A stretch of 64,000 nucleotides of DNA from Dicyema japonicum. Lineage: Eukaryota > Dicyemida > Rhombozoa > Dicyemidae. Location: contig RDEW01000009.1 of NCBI GenBank assembly GCA_011109175.1, positions 516,875 to 580,874 of the forward strand, written 5' to 3'. Positions 11,001-22,232 of this stretch are shown in pieces. The first letter of the stretch is position 1; every line of letters starts with the position of its first letter. The translations under genes and the position numbers were made by a program. Below the pieces are notes generated by a model, which searched no databases, was not told the DNA's origin, and saw nothing but the letters and a program-made list of their open reading frames with translations.

Positions 11001-12676
11001 TGTTTTCTCCTGAATATTATCTCCCAACACTCAACCTGCTATCCATGCTTATGCCAGCCGAGTTTTCTGAAGGGCGGGAAATACAGCGATTTGAGTGGGA
11101 AAAGCACCTTCTTATGGTAAAACCCGAGATTGGACGAATGATGAATTCGTTTGGAAGTTATTTGTTTACTTTACCCCAGTATCTTCTTCTGTTAGCATTC
11201 GGAGCTGTCTCCAGCGCATTTTGAGACAGTTGATGGACATGGGACCTGAAATGGGTGCCTTCGTCACTCGGTAGTTCACATTTTGTGAGTTTTAGCTCAC
11301 TTGTGTCACTTGTGTGTGATTTTGTGAGTGAGAATGACGAACTAGTGTCACGTGGGGATCAGACAATGAATCTCTGCTGCGTCTTAGCCCTCGAGCTGTT
11401 TGTGGCCATAATTGGAAAAACTGAGATCGGAATGTGCTGTTTCTCTAGTCTTTTACTGAACTCCCCGTTATTCTTTGATCATTACATTCCAGTGAGTCGG
11501 AGTTCTTTGAATCCTTCCTGTTCTCACTTATCAGACTAGTCGAGTCCACGTCCAGAAATGAAGTGTTGACTTTGTTGGGGAAGCGTCTTGTCATTGTTGG
11601 ACATTGAAATACAATTTAGACTTTATTCGAAGACATCTGCTCGCATTCAAAGTCTTCTAAGGTTTTTGTGGTTATGAGTTTGTTAGATTCTGAGAGACCT
11701 GATTCCTCTCTTTATTAGAAGTAAGTTTGGGAGGATCTGCCAGGCTCTGTTTGTCCACATCTTCACATTCTCTCATTCGTTTGTGGACATGGCAGTTCAC
11801 ACGATGGAGTTGTTGATTGTGAGAGGACACGTAGGTGTCATTTGCAGGTAACTTCTTTTCTCTTAGTGTCAGTTCTTTGGATGCTTTGAAATCATTCGAA
11901 AACGATTTTCAGAACTTTGTCAATGTTTGCCTAGTGAAATCAAAGACAGAGTTGCTTTCTTCATTTGTGCACGTGATTAGTCTTCTCTTTCACAACTGCC
12001 AGAGCAATCCTGATTTAAATTCAAAAGTTTGCACAAGTTTTGGATTCACCATTGATGGACTGAACGAGCTGTGTCGGAGAATCGAGGTTAGTCTTTGTTT
12101 CATTGATTAGCTCGAGGCTGGGATTGTTATACACCTGGATTACGTAACTACTACTGAACGGTCCTCCAATATTGAATGCATTACTAGTGAAGGTAGGTCA
12201 TATTACTCTATTATGATGTCGGTAATACGAAAATGACCGAACCTGCTAAAATGGAGCAGATATATGAATTGAGACGGCAACCAAACGAGAATCAAAGCAC
12301 TCTGAAATCATATACTCCTATCCGCATAAAAGTAGTTATGTGTATTATGTTTTGGAGGGGTCCTTTACTGTAGACAAAGCTATCATAAAGGATAACTTTG
12401 AGATGCTTGAGAAGGCTTTGCACAACGAGTCGCTATCATCCTGTGTGGACAATTTTTCAACGGATAGGCTACATTTGAGGCGGTTGTATGGTTGTAATAA
12501 TGATCAGTGAACAATCTGTGGTCTATGATACGAGCGGTCAGAGCAGAGGCATCAAAGCCTATGTGGCACCAATGCGCGGAAAGAGAATTGGTGGACGAGG
12601 AATTTCGTTGGTTGCAGCGAGGAGTTCCAATAGTAGTAGATTCGCATCCCTGCACATTGATGAATTTAAGAGATGA
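8009..12676 (+). CDS. VIRMA: Virilizer/VIRMA homologue (m6A writer scaffold)
   Basis: Virilizer is the large nuclear scaffold of the N6-adenosine RNA methyltransferase complex. The start at 8009 opens the conserved N-terminal domain (AYLREIRIIPSEIE, TTLVLRGNYKNISLVI). Long alpha-helical repeats follow (KAMIEWIAVIFASP, ECMWSTMLSEIFEHML, SIRSCLQRILRQLMD). The tail is Arg/Gly-rich with the family motif SSRFASLHIDEF just before the stop. About 26 short introns fit, including 8072-8096, 8195-8217, 8296-8319, 8372-8394, 8498-8519, 8934-8959, 9909-9928, 10448-10471, 10842-10864, 11157-11179, 11848-11866 and 12483-12507. Single-base gaps are needed near 8845-8848, 10252-10255 and possibly 10592-10594, all T runs. 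The join near 11700-11720 is uncertain. The product is about 1,340 residues, shorter than fly or human virilizer and lacking their acidic/proline insertions. Confidence 0.8.
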
Positions 12677-13295
12677 CCGGTGCCGTCAATGAAGTATTAT
12701 TGTAATAAACGCAGAATCGCTCTAACTCACTACCACCCGAACAAATAGATCAAGAGTCTCTGTCTTATCTGACAAGTATTATTATTTTGGTTTTTGTTAG
12801 ATTTTATTAGTGGAAATGAATAATTGTTACGTTTTTGTATTTAATACTTTTTTAAAATTATTATTAACCCAAGAACACCAATAGTTAATTTAACTACTAA
12901 ATTAAGTGATCTCGAAGGCCTCTATCAGATTTCGTATCATTTCGCGATCCAACGCAACATGTTTTGTTGTATTTTTATGATTTCTTATAAATAGTTTAGT
13001 TGATGGATTCTGTTTTAATGTGACATGGGCCACGGGTTACCTATGGGCAGCCCGTTACATTAACCTTGAACTAAGATTAACTTTAATCAATTTCATTATT
13101 GATTTATTTTTCTTTTTTTAATACAAAGGGAACTTTACTTAGCCAAAAGTAACAGTTTACAACTGCTGTCTGCTCTTATAATGAGAGCGCATTTCCTCTG
13201 ACGATTTGCAAGGAAATGAGCTCAATGAACCAGCTCTTTTCTTTCTGATAATTATTCTTCGCGATGAGCGAATCGATTCTGTTTAGCAGGACCTG
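12677..13295. other. Intergenic, AT-rich, with two small repeats
   Basis: No gene is seen. A LINE-tail repeat lies at about 12865-12925 (ACTAAATTAAGTGATCTCG). A GC-rich block at 13016-13062 (TGACATGGGCCACGGGTTAC) has an inverted relative at 18213-18258. Confidence 0.4.
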
Positions 13296-14062
13296 CTTCC
13301 TATAATTCCCTACGTTTCCACTGCGACTGGTTCAAAAATGAACTGTACACCAAGACATGCGTATTTCTTTAACTTTAGGGTCTCGCTCATCTTCGAAGCA
13401 GATCCTGCGTTAGTTGCTTTCATAACATGGTTGGAGGGAGAGATGCTATCCATACAGGAGGCGTCCCATGCAAAGTATTTACCGCTTTCCCATGGGAATA
13501 GAGTTGTTCCGTCTGGTCTTTGGTTGCTGGGGTGATTCCGAGAAGCTCCATTGGACAGGAAATCCGACCGCCTCAAATCCTCGAATGATAACTCAGTTGA
13601 TTGCGGCGAGTCTTGAACTTCTTCCAGTACTCATCCGGCAGGAAAGAACGTGAAGACCTTTCGTGTCAACCATTCCTCCACATTTACATCGATGGATCGT
13701 CAAAACATCCATTCCGAGGCGGGCAGAAACCCCAATCCTCGTCGCGTCGTCATCCAATAGTTTCCCAAGTGAGGTTCATGGTAATTTTCTGAGCCAGGCT
13801 CCGCTCTGTTCGTCGATGCAATAGCCAGACGATGTTGATCAATTACAGGTTTCATCTCTTCTATGATCTTTGAGCATAAAAGCTTGTCCCATTTTTGTTG
13901 TTTATTAGCGTTCTTCGAGAATCCAACATCCAATCGCGTCCAGACTCCCCGAGCCATGCATGCCACTAGTTCAGCGTCCGATCCGTTAATGTAGCGTGGG
14001 ATCTGGTGTGAGACTACTGGAGGTAATTGGGAACTTGTGGTGTCGGAAGTCGAGTCCGTCAT
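13295..14062 (-). pseudogene. YLDD-type retroelement, C-terminal part
   Basis: On the minus strand two adjacent frames encode the distal part of a reverse-transcriptase protein found in many invertebrate genomes. The first (14062-13700) contains QIPRYINGSDAELVACMA and a linker ending GLGFLPASEW. The second (13576-13310) carries the C-terminal domain with RPDGTTLFPWESGKYFAWDA and, further on, LKKYACLGVQFIFEPVAVET. The spacing of PD, WDA and the later Lys-Lys/Tyr positions looks like a PD-(D/E)XK-type nuclease fold, which is my inference. A frameshift separates the two parts and the polymerase domain is missing. Confidence 0.55.
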
Positions 14063-14379
14063 CTATGCACTTGCAACACTTGGGTTGGAACCGAACTCGT
14101 ATAAATGTGAAATTATAAACGTTGCTTGCGGAGAGGAAGATTTCTGCCGTGCAGTGGCTGCTATTTCTACTTATCTCCGCGATGTTTCAGTCACCCACTC
14201 GAAAACGTAATTTTTCTTGGCTCTCTTCTATACTGCAATAATTTGTCAACTCTGGAGGAAAAAAATACATCATTCTAACAATTCACATCAAATTTACAAA
14301 CCCTGGATTCTCACGTCTTGATTTTCCTTATGAATTAACACCTCACGACTCTTTTCTTCTACGGACAGCCCATGTTTAA

Positions 14380-14665
14380 TAGCCATCGAGAAGATGAGGA
14401 CTGCCGTTGTAGAAACACTCAACGTTTCTTTTGATAAAACTGACTGGATCCAATGCAAACTACCATTTCGCAACGGAGGAATCGGAATACGCTCACCACA
14501 AGAACTCTCCCTCCTGGCTTTTCTATCTTCGACAAATGCTTCCAGTAGTCTCACACGCCAGATCCTACGCTACATTAACGCATCGGATGCTGAACCAGTG
14601 GTATGCATGGTTCGGGAGTCTGGACGCGATGGCATGCGACATTTATTAACCACAAGAATTTATTT
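14380..14665 (+). pseudogene. YLDD-type retroelement fragment
   Basis: This plus-strand frame encodes LPFRNGGIGIRSPQELSLLA followed by FLSS and ILRYINASDAEPVVCM. It is the same region as the minus-strand copy ending at 14062, so the two copies are in opposite orientation about 330 bp apart. It ends abruptly at 14665 and a LINE tail begins just beyond. Confidence 0.5.
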
Positions 14666-14689
14666 ATTAATCTAATAACCCCGAGAAGA

Positions 14690-16870
14690 GAACACCAAGA
14701 AAGAAGGAGTAAACCAACTAATTAAGTGATCCCGGTACGCCTCAACAGGATCGAGAGGTTTTTCCTGTGTTCCTCCAGAGTACCCACAGCTTTCCTGAAT
14801 AGACGACGATCATCTTTCATGTGTTAGAAGAAGTAGAAAGATTATTCAAGAAAATCGTGCAATTAACCCGAATGGAAGGAAACATTCTTCGTTTTTGAAG
14901 TCAATTGCAACGCAAATTGCCTGATAAATATACTCGGGGGTAGATTTGCTAGACGTGCCAGTTTAGGGAATTGATCTTGAATGAATTGGATATTGAAGCT
15001 CCATAGGCCCATGAGGTACAAGCATACTCTACCGTCGGTTTTAGGAGTTGATTGAACAAGACGACAGCGCATTCCCGTGACGGCCTGGACTTTAAGAGCG
15101 GTTTGATTATATTAGTTTCCTGAGACACTTTGTCATAACGTTCTTCACATGTTGAGAAAATGTCATCAAAGAGTCAAATGTCACTCCCAGGATAGTTGGA
15201 CGAATCGAATGGTAAGGAGTTTCCATAAATGTTCAAATCCAGTCTATGTTTTTCTTTTCTGTCCGTGGTGAAGATTGTATACGTTGATTTATCCCTGGAT
15301 ATGGAGAGACGATTCAATTTCAACCAGGCTCCCAGGTCGTCAATATGTGACTGAAGCTCTGATTTTGCTGTACCCACGTATTTGTTCCTGCTAGCGATGA
15401 TTAGATCGTCAGCATAAGTGAGAAGCATTGAATCTGGTCCTCCAGGGCAGGGTAAATCGTTGAGGAATAAGTTGAATAACGCCGGATAGAGGGGCGATCC
15501 TTGAGGGACGCTATTTGGTAGGAGACCGGACCTCGATCTTGCGTGGCCTATACAGACACTTCCTCTTCTTCCAGAGAAAAAATTGGCTATCCATCTTTTC
15601 AAATCCGCTGACTGGTGGTGTCAAAAACTTTTTCGTGAGTAATGTTCTCGGGACAGAATCGAACGCCTTCTGGATATCCAGGGAAACCACTATTGTCCGC
15701 AGATGGCGTTTCGGTACTTTGAACCCTTCTGATATAAATTGAGACAGTGAAGTCAAATGTGTCATAGTTGAACGCTCACATTTAAAACCATGTTGATAGT
15801 GGCAGTCGGGCAAATGGGGTTTAATTTTCCAGAGAACGAGTTTCTCCATTAGGCGCGATAATGCGCCGTTAATGAAATTGGACGGTAGGAAGAAGGTAAG
15901 GTTTTCGGTTTTCCTGGTTTAAGGATGGTATTATAAGTGAGTTCTTCCATTTGCATGGGATGACGTTCATGTTAGAAGACAAATTAAAAATTGACGTAAT
16001 CGAATTGATTTAGCAAAATTCCCGGAATACCTTCAGGACCACACGTATAAGATCTCTTCATCGATCTTATAGCCTGTGTGACCTCGGCATGCGTAAATAA
16101 TTGATCCATAAAGTTGGTTTAGGCATTAAATTCCGAAGTGACAAGAATGGGATTTCGAGAAGTCCTTGTGACTTATGGATGCGTAATATTTCATTAGGTT
16201 GTTAGCTTGCACAGTATTCGGAGCAGAAAAAGATTCTGATTCATCTGATAAGTTTATCATGATTCGACGAATTTTTCCATAAAAGACTCGTGGATTTCAT
16301 ATGTCCAATAGATAATAATAGGCGTTCACGTCCCATCTTTCTTTTTTTGATGAGTTTTGTAATTCTTTGATTTAAGCATTTTATATTTTTCAAATCAGAA
16401 AAGGTTTGCAGATTATTCATCTTGTGGGAGTTTCTTTGTTTGATAATGAGACGAGTCTCCGAGTCCAGAGTAGTCTTGTAGAGTTTGTAAACTGCACGTG
16501 GTACAAAAACTTTTCAGCTGAAGGATTACATGTTTTAGATGGCCACAACTTTGTCGATGGAGCAAAATGAGCTGGGATCAAAATGTATTAGGTTATGGTC
16601 AACGAAGAGCTTGAAATTCGACCAGTCAGCTTTCTTGTAGACCTTGAAGGTTGCTTTAATTCTACGTGAGTTATTGAATCGGCTCAGTTTTAATATAATC
16701 GGATTATGATCACTATGAAAATCGTAGGAGACGTTCCATGAAATCTTCGGGGCAATCCTAGAGGAAGCAATGGATATGTCGGGGGAGGTTGGGTTGTCAT
16801 TTCTTCGGACTGGTGTCTTTGTGAAGATGTTCGGGTGATTCAGAATACTGTTTTTCGAGAGAGTCGATAA
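14690..16870 (-). mobile_element. APE-type LINE, degenerate, with 3' end
   Basis: Reading right to left, the C-terminal end of an apurinic-type endonuclease is visible near 16860-16600 (SDHNPIILKLSRFNN, then a KADWSNF linker). A poorly preserved linker follows, and then a reverse transcriptase at 15849-15174. The RT shows STMTHLTSLSQFISEGF, VSLDIQKAFDSVPR, SVPQGSPLYPALFNLF and the catalytic LTYADDLIIASR. The ORF is broken by a frameshift near 15600. The 3' end at about 14690-14745 carries the family tail (reverse complement of CTAATTAAGTGATCCCGG, with TTATTAGATTAATAAA beyond). Other members lie at 24018-25665, 36330-37680, 41380-42030, 47690-49590 and 54550-55640. Confidence 0.75.
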
Positions 16871-17479
16871 TTAGACTCCCCCTCTTGTCTGCCGACTGGG
16901 TACTAAGCCACTGCGGATGTTTAACCACAAAGAATAATTAATTTAAGTAACTCTTTTTTAGTCTAACCATCTCTACAGTCGATATTTATCATTTCGAATT
17001 TTTTATATATTAAATTGAAATATTTAAAACTTCCTCAACGCGATTATTCGACAAAATATTAATTATTTCTGCAGGGGATTATATTGAGACTCAAACTTAT
17101 CCAGTCGCAACGATAGATTTGTTCCAAACTAATTACTAACTCTAACCTATTCATTAATGTTTTCATGCTTCGTCTCCCACACTAAAATTATATTACTATT
17201 ATGAACATTCATTTTTCTGTATATATTTTGTAATAACTCGAATCTTCTTTAATCGGGTTATTTGAATGTCGCATTCGGTAACAAATTGTCTGACTGGGAA
17301 TTATCTACATATAGATTTTAAATCAAATCACGTGAATTTTCAGTAGATTCTGGAGTCGAACAATTAACTGAATACTCTATTTGCTTGGAATCACACACTC
17401 ATCACTTAAATTATCTAAGACATAATTTGATGTATAATCATGATTTATTGAATTTATTCCTCAGTATCTTTCGTAAGAA

Positions 17480-17690
17480 ATGAATGGATATTTGTGTTAT
17501 ACACAGCATTTTCTAATTTATCAAGCCACTTTTTTCTCTGTTATCCAGCATTTTGGACAACTTTTTCGCTATAGGTTGATTGAATCTTTCGACATTCCAT
17601 TGTGCCCGATTATTGTTAGGCTTTCCGTGAATTTTCTTGATGTTGAAATCACCGCAAAGTTTTGTTCTTGATTTCTGAATTCAAACCCAT
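17480..17690 (-). pseudogene. Integrase fragment
   Basis: The minus strand reads CGDFNIKKIHGKPNNNRAQW followed by NVERFNQPIAKKLSKMLDN. This is the segment after the second catalytic Asp of a retroviral-type integrase, including the region that normally ends in the catalytic Glu. It is the part that appears deleted from the copy at 150-830. It is isolated with no flanking domains. Confidence 0.5.
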
Positions 17691-17756
17691 TGTATGACTC
17701 AAAAAATTTGCATGGCCCATTCAGATAAAAATGTCATTATTTATTATTACACTTTC

Positions 17757-18050
17757 ACGAGAGCCACAATTTTTATAGCCCCGCATGTGCAGCAAAAAAA
17801 TAAGAGAATTAGTTAGGTTGCTCCAAGCTCTTCTGTTCTTTGCTAGGTCCCTCAGTGATTCCCGATCGTCACCAGATGCCAATATTTTCTTCGCGGCTTT
17901 CAGATCGTTTTGTAGAACGACGGGAGGGTAGTTCTCGGTCCATTACAACAAGATAATCTCCCTTGTCGGTCTGGGATCACTCAGTTAGTTGATAACTTTT
18001 ATTTCTTTCTTTTTGACAAAGTGATCCTGGGGTAATAATAATCTTCCACC
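17757..18050 (-). mobile_element. LINE C-terminal module and 3' tail
   Basis: On the minus strand 17940-17790 encodes VLQNDLKAAKKILASGDDRE and SLRDLAKNRRAWSNL. This matches the C-terminal module at 53560-53998 (DLSSLRHLASDRRGWERL). The 3' sequence that follows (GCGGGGCTATAAAAATTGTG in the element's orientation) recurs at 23632-23690, 27852-27900 and 60895-60950 as the tail of SINEs. A second tail-like block ending GTGATCCTGGGGTAATAATA sits at 18020-18045. Confidence 0.55.
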
Positions 18051-18209
18051 CTAAATATGACGATATAAATTTAGGTTTGCCGCTATAAAATGTAAAATCT
18101 TTATAATCATAACGTTTACGAATAAAAAATAATCTAACATGATAGAAATCACGATGTAAATCGGATAGAAAAAAATTAAATATCGGTTAATCAAAGGACC
18201 TTTTTAAGG

Positions 18210-18510
18210 TAAAAAATGTAACAGGATGCCCATGCGTAACGCGCCGCCCATGTCACAATAACCTTAAGGTTTTATCCAGCTCCCCTGTAGGAGTCGAAAG
18301 TATCCTTTCCAAGGAGCAGGGAAAAGACGTATCGTTTTTAGATGATGGCCAGGCACTTGGTATCTATTGAGTTAGGTGGATTACTCGAAACTGAAGAACG
18401 CAAATTGCAGAAAGGAATATTTCTACCAAGTAGACAGCAGTGTGTGAATCGAACCCACACCTAAATGCGAAACGAGCGACAGCCTAACCACTACTAATAT
18501 AATTTTTGAC
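18210..18510 (-). repeat. tRNA-derived SINE
   Basis: The right end, read on the minus strand, starts with an A-box-like TAGTGGTTAGGCTGTCGC. A good pol III B box (GGGTTCGATTC, complement of 18447-18457) follows. The body contains the shared GCCAGGCACTTGGTATC and AGGTGGATTACTCG blocks found in the other SINEs of the window. Confidence 0.65.
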
Positions 18511-18587
18511 ATTAAGATCCATGGGGTATCTACTATGCGTAATCTTTTATTCTACAGTATAGAAATTAATACCATAATAATCTACTC

Positions 18588-19522
18588 GTGCAAAATAATA
18601 ATAAATGTGAAGTAAATGTGAAGGCGTTGATAGAATTACAATATAATAATTTGATGGAAAAGATCAACTTAAAAAGCCTTCATAAGGTCCTTTTCAGAAC
18701 ATTGGACAACCCACATGTCGACCTTAAGTCGTCGACAATATGCGTAAAATACGGTGACAACCTCGATCGGAGGCGCTGTACACGTATATGCAAGACCGCA
18801 ATATTTTTTGGGATCGATCAACAAATACATGTCCCCACTGTAAGTCAAGGAGCATGTCGGTTAATCATTCAGCGTCTCGATGTGGATCCATGCTCTGCCA
18901 CGACTATGTGTGGAGGCACAACGAGGTAGTAAGGAGTCTTCATCTTCTATTATGCAATAAGTATGGTATTTGCCACACCAGAAAGTTGCGGACTCATAAG
19001 GTGCAATCTGTAGTAGAGAACACCAGGGTCCAAATTAAGGTAGGCAGTGTTATCCGTACCTCGGTGCTAGTCAAGCACAATAAACCGGACATTGTGGTAC
19101 ACGATAAGGAGTCTGGCCAAGTCGTTATCATAGAGGTTGGCATCACGTCTCAAGACCGTTTGCAGACTGTGGAGGTGAAGAAAAAAAGGAAGTATGACTT
19201 TTTTGCAAACGAGATGAGGCAGATGCTTGGTTGCAATGTCCTCGTTATTCCTATAGTAATGACGTGGGAAGAAATTGCAACAAAGTACCACAATGGTTAT
19301 CTGAAGCAGTTGGGGGTAGATAGGAAGCTCCAGGCCTATCTACAATCCACTGTGTTAAAGCGGACCCTAGAGAGCCTGACACTGGAGTATAGGAGGCAGA
19401 GCCCTGAGATGCCACATGGGCAGAGGGTTCAATTGGACAAGGCGCTCTCGGAGTTGTTTCAGCAACCAGAATCGAACCTGCCTGAAGAGGCTGGCGAACA
19501 GGCAGGCGAAGAAAGTTGTTAA
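18588..19522 (+). mobile_element. RLE-type LINE, 3' part (zinc knuckle and endonuclease)
   Basis: Two overlapping frames, separated by a frameshift near 18785, encode the end of an R2/R4/NeSL-type retrotransposon protein. The second frame has a Cys-Cys-His-Cys knuckle (TCPHCKSRSMSVNHSASRCG) followed by the restriction-like endonuclease core NKPDIVVHDKESGQVVIIEV and KKKRKYDFFANEM. The tail is acidic (EEAGEQAGEESC). The PD...E-V-G arrangement is the PD-(D/E)XK signature used by these elements to cut their target site. The polymerase domain is missing upstream, consistent with 5' truncation. The 3' flank contains the duplicated 71-bp block at 19536-19775. Confidence 0.75.
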
Positions 19523-19535
19523 TTATAAATATATA

Positions 19536-19606
19536 AACTTTTTTATTGTTGGTTAAATAAAGTGTAATTAAAATTAAGTAAAAATGAAAATTAAAAAAAG
19601 CAACAA
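19536..19606 (+). repeat. 71-bp direct repeat, copy 1
   Basis: A 71-bp block starting AACTTTTTTATTGTTGG and ending AAGCAACAA, directly after the RLE LINE ORF. It is repeated without a mismatch at 19705-19775. Confidence 0.9.
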
Positions 19607-19704
19607 TTTTTAATGCGGTAAACACTTATGAATACGTTGTCTATAAAAGTTTCGTGTACGTAATTAGCCAGACAACCTATGTTCCCTTCTGAATGTAGCA
19701 TATT

Positions 19705-19775
19705 AACTTTTTTATTGTTGGTTAAATAAAGTGTAATTAAAATTAAGTAAAAATGAAAATTAAAAAAAGCAACAA
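19705..19775 (+). repeat. 71-bp direct repeat, copy 2
   Basis: Identical to 19536-19606. The two copies are separated by 98 bp of unrelated sequence. The block is probably the 3' UTR of the RLE LINE, present twice through a second insertion or local duplication. Confidence 0.9.
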
Positions 19776-19877
19776 AGTAGTTTTATACTAAAAATGTTAA
19801 TTACCATCAAAAAGCTTTCATTTGAACACTTGGAGGATAATTTGGATTGTTAACAACAGAAATATCCATAACAGAAT

Positions 19878-22232
19878 TTATATTCTTAAAATATTCACTT
19901 TCCTTAAAATAAGCTTTAAACATACAAATTTTCTAACGAGTAATGCACCAGGGATCCACAAGAGAATAGAGAGAATCACCACCGTAAAGACTACATTTCT
20001 CCGCATAAACTCAACTAAAATCTCAGAGAATAAACAAAACTAAATCCACTGCGATTCAGTCTTTCAATAAAAAACCAAAATTTAGAGACTGAGTCTCTTG
20101 AGGACTGAACACAAACATTCTTAAATATATTTACCACTTCAAACATTTCGGCATACTCCTTTATAACACGTGTGATCACTTCGAAAGTATGTTATGTTGG
20201 AAGACCCAGAATAGTGATTTGAAGGGATGCATCTTCCGTTGAGAAGAGGACGACAGCATATTTTGCAAGCATCAGCGTCTAAAGTCGGTAAAATCGGTTA
20301 TCCACCATTTTCGCAAAGGCAGTCCTCCAAATTCGAATCAATAACCGAACAAAATGAGTAGCACACCCCAGAAATACAACTTCCTTCATCACCACAGGTA
20401 GTATAATCAGCAACAAATGAGCTGTGTGGACAACTCGCTGAAACTCCGCTAAAAGTTAAAACGGGGGTCAACTCGCAATAAGAGTCAGTTTGGCAATTTA
20501 TGTTGGAAACCTCACTAGGGACAGCACGGCATATATTCCCACTTGACAAGCCGCAGTTATTACAGCAAGGACTGTTGTGATCACTGAAGGTAAGGAATGA
20601 CTCATTAACCTGCAGACAGCTCTAGGTTTAAAGCTACAGTTCGACGTGCAACAGTTATCTCCCAGTCCACCACTATCACAATCTTCTCCCTGTTCTACAA
20701 TTCCGTTTCCACAATATGCCACGTGAGGTTCTACTAGTGAACAAATAATCACACCGGTGAAACAGATGGGACTGCGGAGACTAAGGGTCTTGTCCATTTG
20801 CCTTATAGAGCATGACGAAAATAACTTAATAACAAAATGAAGATACCCAGTTGTTTTTATCAAATCCAAGGTGGGAGATTGCATTCATTATGTAAACTCC
20901 ACCAAATTCAGAGCGTGGGGAACACTCGTCGCTTGGGTCAGGGTCGTGGTTACACCCAAAACTATGTCCCAACTCTAAAGTAGACAGATAGATCCTCACC
21001 ATGGGCGATTATCAGTGTTAGGTGGTTGGGGGATATCAGCATGTTGTATTGGTCCACCCCAGTCACCAATGCAGTGTTATAATAGACCGATGAAGGAGAG
21101 GATAAATTAAAAATCAGGAAATACCAAACGAGCATGCTCCACCATAATAAGACGTTGAGGTTGCCCTGAAGGCTATTCCAAGGACAGAATCCTGGAGAAA
21201 AGTAGCCGTGAACAACTGATTGATGCAATAGTTGGAAGAGCCCATATAATCAGAAAACAGCTTCAATTACACAAAAATTAAACATAAAGCAAATCCCCCG
21301 CCACGGCCATTGAGTTGGCGTTGTTGTAGTGGTTTTGGTCTCGGTCATACATGCTGTGTATGTGAATCTATAATGACTTAGTCTTATTACAGCAGAGATT
21401 TCAAATCCATATTTTTTGGAATCGAGCCATTTCGTAGAGAAATATATCTGATTGACACGTGCAATCAGACCAATCTAGGTAACCCACAAGAAACCATAAA
21501 ATTGCTGGTCACGTGAAGGTCGCTTCTCCCAATTCTTTCGTAGAATTTATAATCCGCCACCAAACGGAGAGAGCAACGAGTTCTCTGGACCGAGGATCTC
21601 TTACTCTTTCCATATAAAGGGGGATGTCAGAGACGTCCTGAACTGAAAGACCAATGGTTGACGTATCATTGAAAATTCTTGTCCTGTAATCCACCTGAAG
21701 CTGACACAAGAACGAATCTGACTCATTTATAGGCTAAAATATGACGTATTAAAACTTCTATGGTGATAAAACTGTCGTCTGCCAAAACCAAGGACAACGA
21801 TATTAAATGTCCCCCATTTAGAAGCAGCAGTATCTGCGTCCCTTTGCCCCCTATACAAAGCATTTTTGTTTAAAATGATAAGTCAAGGTAAATTCAAATA
21901 TCAAGAGTACCCTGATCATGGCCATTGTACATCCTCAGTGTGTTTTCTCTCCGAAACTCAGTTTTGGTTGAGTTCCCTTGTGTGAAGTATTTCACGTTTT
22001 TGGACAAAATATTGTCCAGTTTTGTTGACGTCAGGATACTCTCAAAGTTACTAAAAATAGTTTTAAGGAAAAACCGCCCAAACACAGTTAAAAGAATATG
22101 TGCTGAAATGCATTTCTCATTGGAACAGTTTTGGTTTATTTCCAAGTCATTTTTGTCGATAATTACTTCCTTGATTTTGGTTTGGTTCGAATAAAATGTC
22201 AGCAAAATAATGACAAGGACCGGCAAGATCAT
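19878..22232 (-). CDS. ADAM17: ADAM17 (TACE)-like membrane metalloprotease
   Basis: This is a membrane sheddase that releases ectodomains of surface proteins. The first exon (22232-21894) begins with a hydrophobic signal peptide and covers part of the prodomain, whose middle is poorly resolved. The catalytic domain starts near 21585 (LRLVADYKFYERIGR). It carries the zinc motif HELGHSFGCNHD, whose first Glu codon is split by the 25-nt intron 20975-20999. The disintegrin (CGNGIVEQGEDCD, CCTSNC) and Cys-rich regions follow. The single membrane segment is VVFTVVILSILLWIPGALLV, very like the ADAM17 one, with a short basic tail. Introns include 20015-20040, 20120-20144, 20279-20305, 20584-20609, 20734-20754, 20825-20846, 21261-21283, 21366-21388, 21475-21494 and 21585-21604. 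One base appears missing near 21116-21120. ADAM10 is excluded by the membrane segment and Cys-rich pattern. Confidence 0.85.

Noticed and set aside
18440-18510. Possible tRNA gene
   Set aside because: Only the A- and B-box-like parts are present, with no acceptor stem or anticodon arm that folds; it is the head of a SINE.
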